From Leptolyngbya cf. ectocarpi LEGE 11479 (lineage in GTDB: Bacteria; Cyanobacteriota; Cyanobacteriia; Phormidesmidales; Phormidesmidaceae): a stretch of DNA of 44,331 nucleotides. Where the stretch lies: the NCBI RefSeq assembly GCF_015207065.1, contig NZ_JADEXP010000009.1, positions 1-44,331 of the forward strand. Direction: 5' to 3'. Each line of letters opens with the position of its first letter. The stretch's first letter is position 1. The position numbers and the translations under genes are program-made. The notes beneath the pieces were generated by a model, which did no database searches, was not told the origin of the DNA, and worked only from the letters and a program-made list of their open reading frames with translations. This document shows, piece by piece, positions 18,159-26,344 of the stretch.

Positions 18159-18190
18159 CGTAGGGTGCTGTTAGCGCAGCGTAACGCACC
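18159..18190. repeat. REP-like dispersed cyanobacterial hairpin repeat
   Basis: An imperfect inverted repeat: GTAGGGTGCTGTTAGCG then CAGCGTAACGCACC. It matches a type of short G+C-rich hairpin that I know as widely dispersed in cyanobacterial intergenic regions (GGTGCGTTACGC motifs). It lies between the kinase stop and the decayed Trypco1 fragment, and may mark a rearrangement point. Only this copy was noticed in the window. Confidence 0.55.
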
Positions 18191-18224
18191 AAATCAGAGT
18201 GCTTGACTAGATTCCTAGAAGTAA

Positions 18225-18413
18225 GGCACCATCCGCACCTACACCGCCCACACCCTCAACGCCTTTAAGGATATGGCCACCGCCAATGTGGACAAAGTCA
18301 CCCTAGAATTTGGCATCACCGTCGCTGGTGAAGGCGGAGTGCCCTATGTTACAAAGGGTAGTGCTGAATGTAACCTCAAAATTACCGTTGAATGTTCATT
18401 TCCAAATTCGTAG
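18225..18413 (+). pseudogene. Fragment of a trypsin-co-occurring domain 1 (CU044_2847-like) gene
   Basis: An open stretch of 62 codons follows an in-frame stop at 18222 and ends at TAG 18411-18413. It reads TAHTLNAFKDMATANVDKVT, then LEFGITVAGEGG, and ends NLKITVECSFPNS. This corresponds to the C-terminal half of the Trypco1 / CU044_2847 family, whose members run to about 110-130 residues and often sit beside trypsin-like protease/NTPase conflict genes. The N-terminal half is absent, there is no good start codon, and no protease partner is nearby, so it is a remnant. Identification is from memory of the family. Confidence 0.65.
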
Positions 18414-18476
18414 GGGTACTCCCTTGTGGAGACCCTGGATAACTTTGTTTGAACCATGGTTCAGGGGTCTAGGTGT

Positions 18477-19235
18477 TCAACCGTCTTTATCCTTAGAATC
18501 GTAGGGCGGAATAATTACCCGATAGTTGGCATCATAAACGTCCTCTGGCTCCTCAGGTGGGGGCGCGTCGGGTTCAGGAGCGGGTTCTTCCGGGGCATCA
18601 CTGCCATATAGCCAGCCTTCTTCGTAGGTGCGAGGCTCATACATACTGGACGAGGGTTGCTCTGCTCCACTCCGAGCCCAGCCAATATCAGGGCCGCTGT
18701 CTGGTCTATTGGTTTGCCTGGCGGCGGCCCGTGCCGATTCACCATAGCCATCATCACCCCAGCCAGATTCAATATCCCTAACGGTATCTTCGGCAGATGT
18801 TCTGGGCATGTCTCTGGCGGCATAGCCGGGTGCCTGCTGCTGTCCCCAGTCGTCCCATTGCTCTGGGGCTCTAAAGTTTTCCCAGTCGCTATCGTAGGGG
18901 CTCCGGGTGTCGCGGCTGGCGGCTGGCTGAGGTGGCTGATAGCCTGATGCACTATCTTCGGGTGAGTCTACAAAACGGTTGGTGGGTGAAGGCTCTGGGG
19001 CAGGATCGCTCAGGCGCTTGCCGATGGGTCGATAGGCACGCTTTTGAGGAGCTAGCTGGTAAATGAGCCAAGCACACAGGGCACCTATTGCGATCGCACT
19101 CAATAACCATACCGCCAACGGCAGTGCCACCGTCGTCCCCCCCAGAACCACTAGCTCCAACACAGGGGTCAGATTTTGCAGCACCAAGATTACCAGTGCG
19201 GCCACCACCAATAGAAATGTAATGAGCTGAACCAT
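18477..19235 (-). CDS. LapA/DUF1049-like membrane protein with disordered tail
   Basis: A 252-residue protein. Two hydrophobic helices (about residues 3-22 and 38-62) surround the segment LVLQNLTPVLELVVLGG, the pattern of LapA/DUF1049 proteins (N-P-V after the first helix). The remaining ~185 residues are acidic, Pro/Ser/Trp/Tyr-rich and probably disordered, with repeated WG/DDWG-type motifs. AAGGAG lies six bases before the ATG at 19235, which is chosen over the ATG at 19241 that abuts it. The family is linked to membrane-associated assembly in other bacteria; its role here is unknown. The next gene upstream is ubiX, same strand, 37 bases away. Confidence 0.75.
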   Translation of the reverse strand: MVQLITFLLVVAALVILVLQNLTPVLELVVLGGTTVALPLAVWLLSAIAIGALCAWLIYQLAPQKRAYRPIGKRLSDPAPEPSPTNRFVDSPEDSASGYQPPQPAASRDTRSPYDSDWENFRAPEQWDDWGQQQAPGYAARDMPRTSAEDTVRDIESGWGDDGYGESARAAARQTNRPDSGPDIGWARSGAEQPSSSMYEPRTYEEGWLYGSDAPEEPAPEPDAPPPEEPEDVYDANYRVIIPPYDSKDKDG

Positions 19236-19272
19236 CACCATCTCCTTAGACGTTTTGAGCTATGGATTAGCC

Positions 19273-19938
19273 TCACGACTCACCGGTTTGACCATGCCCC
19301 TGCCAACGATTTAACGGCACACAGTCAATATCCACCTGATCCAAGGCTCGGGCTACGACAAAATCCACCAGGTCATTAATTGTTTGAGGTTGGTGGTACC
19401 AGGCCGGAATCGCTGGGACAATTCTAGCGCCCGCTTCGGCTAAGGTTGTCAAATTACGTAGATGAATTAAGCTCAGCGGTGTTTCACGGGGTACCAACAC
19501 CAGCGGTTTACCTTCCTTAAGCTGGACATCAGCCGCCCGCTCTAAGAGATCAGAACTTAAGCCAGCGGCCAGTTTACCCACCGTACTCATGCTACAGGGC
19601 ATAATCACCATGCCCAGGGTCTTAAACGAGCCGCTGGCAATGGTCGCCCCCACATTGCTCCAAGCATGACAGCGCAGAACACCCTCGCTGGCCACCCCAG
19701 CCTGCTCCCGCCAAAATTGAGTTTGCTGCTCTAACTCACCGGGCAGCCGCACCTGTTGCTCAGCCTGCCACACCATGTACACAGCTTTAGAAGCCACCAA
19801 ATCGACTTGGTAATCAGCTGTGAGTAGGTGTTTGAGGGCTCGCACGGCATAGATTAAACCGGAGGCTCCGGTGATGCCTAAGACGAGAGAACGACGGCTG
19901 GCCGAAGATGACGCTAAAACAGACGGAGAAGACGCCAC
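19273..19938 (-). CDS. ubiX: Flavin prenyltransferase UbiX
   Basis: UbiX makes prenylated FMN, the cofactor of the UbiD decarboxylase used in quinone synthesis. The 221-residue protein has the FMN-binding GITGASGLIYAVR near the N-terminus, the MPCSMSTVGKLAAGLSSDLL block and LVLVPRETPLSLIHLRN, all diagnostic for the family. The start is GTG, lying immediately after the TAG stop of the RNase R gene, with no bases between, so translation is probably coupled. No ubiD is present in the window. Confidence 0.94.
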   Translation of the reverse strand: MASSPSVLASSSASRRSLVLGITGASGLIYAVRALKHLLTADYQVDLVASKAVYMVWQAEQQVRLPGELEQQTQFWREQAGVASEGVLRCHAWSNVGATIASGSFKTLGMVIMPCSMSTVGKLAAGLSSDLLERAADVQLKEGKPLVLVPRETPLSLIHLRNLTTLAEAGARIVPAIPAWYHQPQTINDLVDFVVARALDQVDIDCVPLNRWQGHGQTGES

Positions 19939-22338
19939 CTATTCTTCCCCATCGTCAAACATCTCGTCTCCGTTCATCTCGTCTCCGTTCATAGCATCGT
20001 CGTCGTCATCATCAATGGCTTCACTGCCGCCACCCACAGCCACCAGGTCAATCTGCTGACGATAGTAGTCTACGCTCTTGACCTGCACCTCAACCCGGTC
20101 GCCCAGTCGGTACTGCTGACGATTTTTACGTCCCATTAGCTTCTGCTGTCGAGACCGATATTCATACCAGTCGTCCTTAAGAGAGCTGACATGGACTAGA
20201 CCTTCCACCAGCAGCTCTTCTAACTCCACAAAGAATCCATAGGACTGTACACCCGTGATTAATCCGTGGAACACTTCTCCCGTATGAGCCTGCATAAAGG
20301 CGGCCTTCTTCAAACCCTCTAAATCAGATTCAGCTTCCTGGGCGAGACGCTCCCGCTCAGTCAGGTGGGTGGTGATGTGGTTAAAGCTCTCTTCAAACTC
20401 ATTGTGAATATCGGGGGGCAGTACGCTCCAACTAACATGGCCGTGGCTGCTGCTGCTGCGCAAATCCACCCGATCTCTAGAACGAGTTGTCTTGCGATTG
20501 CGACCATCATCAAAGACGGCATGAAGGACACGGTGCACCAGTAAATCAGGATAGCGGCGTACAGGAGAGGCAAAATGGGTATAGCCATCTTCGAGGGCCA
20601 GACCAAAATGACCGTCAGGATGACTGCCGTAAGATGCGGGCTTTAATGTTGACAGCAGCAGGTAGGTCAGCACTTTCTCTGCCTTAGACTGGCTAAATTG
20701 CTGCACGAAGCCAAGATAGTCTTTGGGCAGTACCTCCTCCTCATTTTCCAGCTGCAAATTTAGCCCCATATTGTTGGCCAGCTTAATCAGCTCCTGTACA
20801 TCACCGGGGTCAGGGGTACTATGGAGACGATAAATGGTAGGCACTCCTAGCTCTTTGAGATGTTTTGCCACCAGCTGATTGGCCAACAACATGCATTCAG
20901 TCACAATTCGTCGCGCCGGCAGCAAGTCCGACACAACCATCACCCCTAAGCCCCCTTCATCATCATGCTGAAACTTAGGAGAGAGATAATGGGACAACTC
21001 TTCTCCCGCCTCCTCTGGAAAAACATGATCCGGTAGGTTTAGATCAAACGAGCCCCGCTGATTGCGCTGTTGCTGTAGTAGTGCACTCACTTCAAACAGC
21101 TGGTCAATTAGCTCAAAGCTCTCTTCAAACTGAGCTAAATCACTTTTCTGAAACGACAGTTCTTCCATGGCCTCGTCATCATCTCGGGCCAAAATTGCCT
21201 GGGCCTGATGATAGTTGAGCTGCTGGTCGTTACAAATCACCGATGGCTGCACCTCGTAGGCCAGCACCTCACCTTCAGGAGAGAGAATCACCATAACAGA
21301 TACGGTCAGTCGCTCTTTATCTTCTAGTAGGGCGCATAGGGATGTGGACAGCGGCGGTGGCAGCAGGGGCACGGGAGAATCTGCCAGGTATACTGATGTG
21401 CCTCGGCGGTAGGCTTCTTGGTCGATGGGGCTATTGGATGGCACATAATAGGAAACATCTGCCACATGAATCCCCAACAGCCAGTTGCCATCGTCCAGCG
21501 GCTCCAGGGTGAGGGCATCATCAATCACCTGAGCCCCGTCAGCATCAATACTGACGGTGGGCTGGTCCCGTAGATCGATCCGTTTTTTGATATCGGCTTT
21601 ACGCACCCGGTTAGGCAATGCCTTGGCCGCCATCATGACTTCTTCAGGGAAGGCTCGAGGTAAATCATGTTTGCAGTAGACAATATCGATATCGGCAGCG
21701 GCTTCGGCATCGCTTCCTAAAATCTGGGCCACTCGCCCCTGGGGCAAATACTGTCCAATGGGATAGCGCAAAATCTCCACATGCACCAGGTGATCAATCG
21801 CTGCCTGCAGTTCCGCTAGACTGAGTTCATCATCGTCCTGGTTTTTTAAGTCCAGCTGAAACAACAGCCGATCATCCAGCGGCACGGCCTGCAGGGTTTT
21901 GTCCTCTTCAGATTCTTTAATGCGGGCCAGCACCGAAGAATTGGCGCGCTCTAAAATCAGCTGGACTTCCCCTTCAGGGCTGCGGCGTCGATTGCCTTCT
22001 TTGGTCACCTTGACCAAAACCCGATCACCATTCCAAGCATGGCTGAGGTGGGCTTCTCTTACATAGATATCGTCCGCTTCTTCATCGTCTTGAATGGCAA
22101 AGCAAAATCCTTTACTAGAGCAGCGTAGTTTGCCTTCAATCACCCCCTCCCCGTGGATGCGACGGTATTTGCCCCGTTCTTTTTCTAGTACGCCAATGCG
22201 TTCTAAGGCATCTAAGGCAATGGTCAGATCGTTGACCTGACTATCATCAGAGCAGTTGAGCTTTTTTTCTAGTGTCTTGGTCGTGACGAGCTTATCGTTT
22301 GAGAAATTGGCTAGGAGGGAAGCGATTGAAAAATGCAT
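19939..22338 (-). CDS. rnr: RNase R family 3'-5' exoribonuclease (RNB/S1)
   Basis: A processive 3'-5' exoribonuclease for mRNA decay and rRNA/tRNA processing. The 799-residue protein has an N-terminal winged-helix-like region, cold-shock domains (EGKLRCSSKGFCFAIQDD), a central RNB catalytic domain with SIDADGAQVIDDALTLE (metal-binding aspartates) and YGSHPDGHFGLALEDGYTHF, and a C-terminal S1 domain (GEVFHGLITGVQSYGFFVEL). The tail is acidic with two MNGDE units. The frame is open to 22500, but the added 54 residues do not fit the family; the ATG at 22338 starts the conserved MHFSIASLLANF. Translationally coupled to ubiX. Confidence 0.93.
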   Translation of the reverse strand: MHFSIASLLANFSNDKLVTTKTLEKKLNCSDDSQVNDLTIALDALERIGVLEKERGKYRRIHGEGVIEGKLRCSSKGFCFAIQDDEEADDIYVREAHLSHAWNGDRVLVKVTKEGNRRRSPEGEVQLILERANSSVLARIKESEEDKTLQAVPLDDRLLFQLDLKNQDDDELSLAELQAAIDHLVHVEILRYPIGQYLPQGRVAQILGSDAEAAADIDIVYCKHDLPRAFPEEVMMAAKALPNRVRKADIKKRIDLRDQPTVSIDADGAQVIDDALTLEPLDDGNWLLGIHVADVSYYVPSNSPIDQEAYRRGTSVYLADSPVPLLPPPLSTSLCALLEDKERLTVSVMVILSPEGEVLAYEVQPSVICNDQQLNYHQAQAILARDDDEAMEELSFQKSDLAQFEESFELIDQLFEVSALLQQQRNQRGSFDLNLPDHVFPEEAGEELSHYLSPKFQHDDEGGLGVMVVSDLLPARRIVTECMLLANQLVAKHLKELGVPTIYRLHSTPDPGDVQELIKLANNMGLNLQLENEEEVLPKDYLGFVQQFSQSKAEKVLTYLLLSTLKPASYGSHPDGHFGLALEDGYTHFASPVRRYPDLLVHRVLHAVFDDGRNRKTTRSRDRVDLRSSSSHGHVSWSVLPPDIHNEFEESFNHITTHLTERERLAQEAESDLEGLKKAAFMQAHTGEVFHGLITGVQSYGFFVELEELLVEGLVHVSSLKDDWYEYRSRQQKLMGRKNRQQYRLGDRVEVQVKSVDYYRQQIDLVAVGGGSEAIDDDDDDAMNGDEMNGDEMFDDGEE

Positions 22339-22732
22339 GTAGCGATGAATCCTACGCGTTAGTGAAACAATGCCACTGGTTTCTTGGCCAGAGACTGGGC
22401 ATAGAGCGCGCTGTTTCTTTAAGAAACGTGCAAGAGCCGCATCCCTAGCAACTACCCAAACGCCAATGACAAACGATACTCTATGGACTGCAAATCGCAA
22501 CGGCTACACTATTTAGCAACCAGTAATTTCACAAGGTACGAGGGCACTCCCCCTAAGACGTATCCTTGAAAACTACTCTAACTACCGCTGCACAGTGTAA
22601 CGTGTCGTCTACACAGCCCTTAACCGAGCATGTTCAAGAAAATTAGCATATGAACGGTATAAGTTTTTCTCAAAGTGGACGTTATGTCAAATAGCTTTCA
22701 AATAACTTATCTAAATCTAACGGATGGCGCCC

Positions 22733-23467
22733 CTAATGTCGTTCCCCGGTAACCACAAAGACGACCCGACGGCCAATGTTGGTTGCGTGGTCGGCAATTC
22801 GCTCTAAATATCGGATAACCAGGACTAGCAGTACCGTTGGTTCAACATTGCCAGCGATAGGAGGCGTTTGCACTAAAAGTTCATAGAGGCGGTCGTAGTC
22901 GTCATCAACGACGTCATCCTTTTTCTTGATTTCATGGCCTGCGTTTACATCTAATTCGGATAGGGATAGCAAACTCATGGCGACCATGGATCGACAGCGA
23001 TCCAACATGATCTGGATCTGGTCCATTGTCCCGTGCACCGGGTAAGGAAACAGCTTGAGGGATACTTCGCCAATATCTTTGGCATAGTCCCCAATCCGCT
23101 CTAAATCGCGAATCATCTGCATAAGGGCACTGACTAAACGCAAATCGCGGGTAACGGGGGCTTCTAGTGTGATCAGATTGACACAGTCCACTTCGATCTG
23201 CCGATAAAGCTGATCCACCTGCTTATCGTGCTTTTTTAGATGTTTGGCAGCGTCAATGTTGCGATCGCACAGCGCCTCTCTGGCCAACAAACAAGAACTT
23301 TCGACCAATGCTCCCATCCTTAAAACATCCCGTTGCAGTCTGGTCAGCTTCAGATCTAGGGCCGAACGAAATGCTGAAGACGCTGGAGAGAGACCTATGG
23401 CTTCGTGATCACCGTTGAATGTAGTAGGGTCGCTGACATCAATATCGGAGTTAGAAGCTATGTTCAT
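22733..23467 (-). CDS. phoU: Phosphate signalling protein PhoU
   Basis: PhoU damps phosphate-starvation signalling through the PstSCAB transporter and a PhoR/SphS-type kinase. The 244-residue protein has the two expected three-helix PhoU repeats; repeat signatures are DLRLVSALMQMIRDLERIGDYAKDI and YLERIADHATNIG, with the E-R-I-(A/G)-D metal-binding motifs intact. A ~25-residue N-terminal extension is polar. No pst or kinase gene lies nearby, and no Pho box (CTTAACCT-type) was seen upstream. A perfect 7-bp inverted repeat occurs about 126 bases before the start. Confidence 0.94.
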   Translation of the reverse strand: MNIASNSDIDVSDPTTFNGDHEAIGLSPASSAFRSALDLKLTRLQRDVLRMGALVESSCLLAREALCDRNIDAAKHLKKHDKQVDQLYRQIEVDCVNLITLEAPVTRDLRLVSALMQMIRDLERIGDYAKDIGEVSLKLFPYPVHGTMDQIQIMLDRCRSMVAMSLLSLSELDVNAGHEIKKKDDVVDDDYDRLYELLVQTPPIAGNVEPTVLLVLVIRYLERIADHATNIGRRVVFVVTGERH

Positions 23468-23592
23468 TATTTTTTATAAATAACTGCACCCAAGCAGTTT
23501 TTAACGAGCTTTATTAAAGACGTGCGTTTAGTAATTAGATTCAGCACTTAGTACTGATAGCGCATTCACTATGAAATCAGGTGTTATAGAAG

Positions 23593-23608
23593 CTACATTC
23601 TAATGTAG
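23593..23608. promoter_or_regulatory. 7-bp perfect inverted repeat, possible operator
   Basis: CTACATT and AATGTAG flank two bases, giving a compact 16-bp DNA palindrome typical of a dimeric regulator site. It lies between the divergent phoU and psaM genes. The cognate regulator is unknown. Confidence 0.4.
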
Positions 23609-23620
23609 TTTTGCAGTTTA

Positions 23621-23674
23621 CTTTGGATACCATCGAGATCTATCCCGGAGGGATCCAGTTGGGGGTATCCAAAG
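23621..23674 (+). promoter_or_regulatory. Two-tier hairpin upstream of psaM
   Basis: An exact 11-bp stem (CTTTGGATACC with GGTATCCAAAG) encloses 32 bases, which contain a second stem ATCCC-GGA-GGGAT. The structure ends 115 bases before the psaM start codon. It has no T-run after it on the plus strand, so it is not a standard terminator. It may be part of the psaM leader, a small RNA, or a decayed mobile-element end. Confidence 0.5.
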
Positions 23675-23789
23675 GTCCTGTTGTTAAAGTGTGTAACAGA
23701 TTGACTGCAAAGCGTCTGATTGAACCAGTTTTAGTCAACAATTCTCTAATAGCATAGTAGTTAACATTAAGTAAGGAAATTGGCACTCC

Positions 23790-23885
23790 ATGGCTTTATC
23801 CGACACCCAAATCATCCTCGCCTTGCTGATTGCTTTAATTCCCGGTGTTTTGGCCCTTCGTCTTGGCACCGAACTCTACAAATAA
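23790..23885 (+). CDS. psaM: Photosystem I reaction centre subunit XII (PsaM)
   Basis: A 31-residue single-helix protein, the expected PsaM length. It begins MALSDTQI, contains a hydrophobic helix (about residues 8-24) and ends RLGTELYK, matching PsaM, which sits in the monomer-monomer interface of trimeric photosystem I in the thylakoid membrane. AAGGAA lies 11 bases before the ATG. A strong hairpin terminator follows at 23991. No other photosystem gene is nearby, as is common for psaM. Confidence 0.93.
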   Translation: MALSDTQIILALLIALIPGVLALRLGTELYK

Positions 23886-23990
23886 ACGCCCATTAAGATC
23901 GCGCACAGGCTTTTTGCTCTCTAGTTCCGGGCTTTCAGGCTCACCCTAGGCGGCGAGGGTCTAACCAGTCTTTTTGAGCAATGTTTATAG

Positions 23991-24025
23991 CAGCGTTAGA
24001 CGTCCGACGTTTAACGCTGTTTTTG
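23991..24025 (+). terminator. Intrinsic terminator after psaM
   Basis: A 13-bp stem (CAGCGTTAGACGT with ACGTTTAACGCTG, one G-U pair) with a three-base CCG loop, followed directly by TTTTTG. It is a textbook rho-independent terminator about 105 bases after the psaM stop codon. Confidence 0.85.
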
Positions 24026-24169
24026 ATATTATATTTTTTAGGCATTGCTGGCCCTCAGCATGAATTGCTCCGCTTTTAGATAGTTTTCTTGGCTTATGGA
24101 TGGCTCAAATTGAACAAGAAGCCCCATAATGATGGCAAGCTGCCCAACAACGTGCTAGGAATGTGTGCT

Positions 24170-24511
24170 ATGACTCGACGAGCGAAGCCTTTGGTGATCA
24201 GAGGTAAGGCCCGCCAATCGTTAGTTTTGGAGTCCACCGTAAAACTCACTGTCAATCTATTGCTGGCAGTCGTGGCCACATCCACCATCGCTAGACTTTT
24301 GCCCTACCATCGTCAGCAAAAGTCTGAACTCGAACAGCTGAATCATTCTATTCTCTCTTTAGAGAAAGAGCACGACGGCGTATGGCAGGACTTTAGCCAC
24401 AATTTTGATCCAGAACAGTCTGGCCGCATTATGGGTGAACAGAGTGGTCAAGAAGATCCGTCTCGGCATCCCATTGTTTTAATTGATCCGCTGCAAACGT
24501 CCGATCCCTAA
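24170..24511 (+). CDS. Small membrane protein with coiled coil, unknown function
   Basis: A 113-residue protein with a basic N-terminus (TRRAKPLVIRGKARQ), one hydrophobic helix at about residues 22-45, then a coiled-coil segment (KSELEQLNHSILSLEKEHD) and an acidic tail. The layout resembles bitopic division or septum proteins such as FtsL/FtsB, but sequence similarity is not evident, so this is only a structural remark. AGGA lies nine bases before the ATG at 24170; the frame is open further upstream from a TTG at 24089. ribBA follows on the same strand. Confidence 0.6.
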   Translation: MTRRAKPLVIRGKARQSLVLESTVKLTVNLLLAVVATSTIARLLPYHRQQKSELEQLNHSILSLEKEHDGVWQDFSHNFDPEQSGRIMGEQSGQEDPSRHPIVLIDPLQTSDP

Positions 24512-24614
24512 GCTGTCGCCAAGATAGGGAATAACACACTACAATCTATTGGCAGTCATGGCAGGCGTCCGTGGTTGCCAACGTTATCCATCTTCTCTAT
24601 CACCCGCAGCCGAT

Positions 24615-26306
24615 ATGGGGCAGACCGTAGAACAGAAGCTAGCGGAATTTAAATTTGACAGTGTAGACGCAGCACTGATCGATTTATCCGCTGGCAAAGC
24701 TATTGTTGTTGTCGATGACGAAAATCGCGAAAATGAGGGGGACGTGGTATGTGCCGCCCAGTTTGCCACCCCCGACATGATTAATTTTATGGCCGTCGAA
24801 GCACGGGGGCTGATTTGCCTGGCGATGACGGGCGAACGTTTGGATCAGCTTGATCTACCCATGATGGTCAATGGCAGCGGATTTGAGGATGAAAACGAGC
24901 AAACCGCCTTCACTGTCAGTATTGATGCCAGTCTCAGCTGGGGAGTGACCACAGGGATTTCTGCAGAAGATCGGGCTCGTACCATCCAAGTGGCGATCAA
25001 TCCAGAGGCTAAACCGCAGGATCTGCGGCGGCCAGGACATATTTTTCCCCTCAGAGCCAAAGAGGGGGGTGTGCTCAAACGGGCTGGTCACACTGAAGCC
25101 GGGGTGGATCTATCTAAGCTAGCCCGGCTCTATCCCGCCAGCGTTATTTGTGAGATTCAGAACCCGGATGGGTCCATGGCGCGTCTGCCAGAACTGATTG
25201 ACTATGCCCAAACTCACGGCCTCAAGCTAATCAGCATTGCGGATTTAATTAGCTATCGTCTGCGTCACGAGCGTCTGGTTAAGCGCGAAGCGGTCGCTAA
25301 TTTGCCAACTCAGTTTGGTCAGTTTCAGATTTATGCCTATCGCAATCTGCTAGACAATTCGGAGCATGTGGCCATCGTCAAAGGCGATCCGGCCACCTTT
25401 GAGTCTCAGCCGGTGATGGTGCGAGTCCATTCGGAATGTTTGACGGGGGATGCGTTGGGCTCCCTCCGGTGTGACTGCCGCCTGCAGTTACAAACAGCAT
25501 TAAAGATGATTGAAAATGCTGAGTCCGGGGTCGTTGTCTATCTGCGTCAGGAAGGACGGGGCATTGGCTTGGTTAATAAGCTTAAGGCTTACTCCCTACA
25601 GGATATGGGGTTTGACACCGTTGAAGCTAACGAAAAATTAGGGCTGCCGGCAGACCAGCGCAACTATGGTATCGGTGCCCAAATTTTGAACGATCTGGGG
25701 GTGCATCAGTTCAAGCTGATCACTAACAATCCTCGCAAAATTGCAGGTTTGAAGGGGTATGGCCTTGAAATGGTGGATCGCATGCCCCTGTTGATTGAAG
25801 CCAATACCTACAATTCAGACTATCTGTCTACCAAAGCTCAAAAGCTGGGACATCTGCTGCTGCAGTCCTATTTAGGTACCTTGGCCTTGCTGTGGGCAGC
25901 ACCGCTGCCCTCCGCGCAGCGTTACGAAAAGGTCAATCATCTGCGTCAGCTGGCCCACGATGCCGGGCTGTTACTCCAGGAAGAAGCTCGTTCGATTGCG
26001 GTATCTCTGTTTAGTCCCCAGGCGCTGATTGTCAATCTGGGGGTGGCTGAACCGGTGGCCAAGGACTGGTATCAGCAGCCCGACAATCGCTACCGCCGTG
26101 CGATCGCAACACTACTCGAACAACTCATCCAGTGGTCTGATCTAGAAGAGCTAGACCTACTCATTGCCAAGGGCAGCGATCCTTTTACCACCCTCCAGGT
26201 GGGACTCGATCGACAGATCTTTAGTTGGCAATCCCTCACCGTTATCGACGAGCAGCTGAGTACACAGCGAATTTATAGCTTCTCTCGCCATAATGTGAAT
26301 GATTAA
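24615..26306 (+). CDS. ribBA: Bifunctional DHBP synthase / GTP cyclohydrolase II
   Basis: Catalyses both entry steps of riboflavin synthesis: ribulose-5-phosphate to 3,4-dihydroxy-2-butanone-4-phosphate, and GTP to a diaminopyrimidine. The N-terminal RibB domain has [13 protein letters not shown] and HTEAGVDL; the RibA domain has the zinc-site [17 protein letters not shown] (near residue 275) and [10 protein letters not shown] further ~140 residues after the RibA core (from about 425) have no catalytic motif I recognise. The frame opens with TTG at 24549; an ATG at 24558 is possible, but the ATG at 24615 fits family N-termini best. It converges on the CtpA-type protease gene. Confidence 0.95.
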   Translation: MGQTVEQKLAEFKFDSVDAALIDLSAGKAIVVVDDENRENEGDVVCAAQFATPDMINFMAVEARGLICLAMTGERLDQLDLPMMVNGSGFEDENEQTAFTVSIDASLSWGVTTGISAEDRARTIQVAINPEAKPQDLRRPGHIFPLRAKEGGVLKRAGHTEAGVDLSKLARLYPASVICEIQNPDGSMARLPELIDYAQTHGLKLISIADLISYRLRHERLVKREAVANLPTQFGQFQIYAYRNLLDNSEHVAIVKGDPATFESQPVMVRVHSECLTGDALGSLRCDCRLQLQTALKMIENAESGVVVYLRQEGRGIGLVNKLKAYSLQDMGFDTVEANEKLGLPADQRNYGIGAQILNDLGVHQFKLITNNPRKIAGLKGYGLEMVDRMPLLIEANTYNSDYLSTKAQKLGHLLLQSYLGTLALLWAAPLPSAQRYEKVNHLRQLAHDAGLLLQEEARSIAVSLFSPQALIVNLGVAEPVAKDWYQQPDNRYRRAIATLLEQLIQWSDLEELDLLIAKGSDPFTTLQVGLDRQIFSWQSLTVIDEQLSTQRIYSFSRHNVND

Positions 26307-26308
26307 AT

Positions 26309-26344
26309 ACCTATAGGGGCGTTCCATGGAATGCCCCTATAGGT
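26309..26344. terminator. Bidirectional palindromic terminator, CCATGG-core family
   Basis: A 36-bp inverted repeat centred on CCATGG at 26324-26329, with 18-base arms and one G-T mismatch. It fills the 37 bases between the stop codons of ribBA and the convergent protease gene. The core GCGTTCCATGGAATGC is shared with the 4434 and 33298 elements. Confidence 0.8.

Larger units (their letters stand above)
23468..23789. other. Structured divergent spacer between phoU and psaM
   Basis: A 322-base region with promoters expected for phoU (leftward) and psaM (rightward). It holds a 7-bp inverted repeat at 23593-23608 and a large two-tier hairpin at 23621-23674, listed separately. The last 70 bases are A+T-rich and include GTTAACAT shortly before the psaM Shine-Dalgarno sequence. 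Confidence 0.5.

Noticed and set aside
18450-18463. 14-bp palindrome TGAACCATGGTTCA as a further member of the CCATGG-core family
   Set aside because: The arms beyond CCATGG differ from the family core (GAAC/GTTC order is reversed), so it is probably unrelated.
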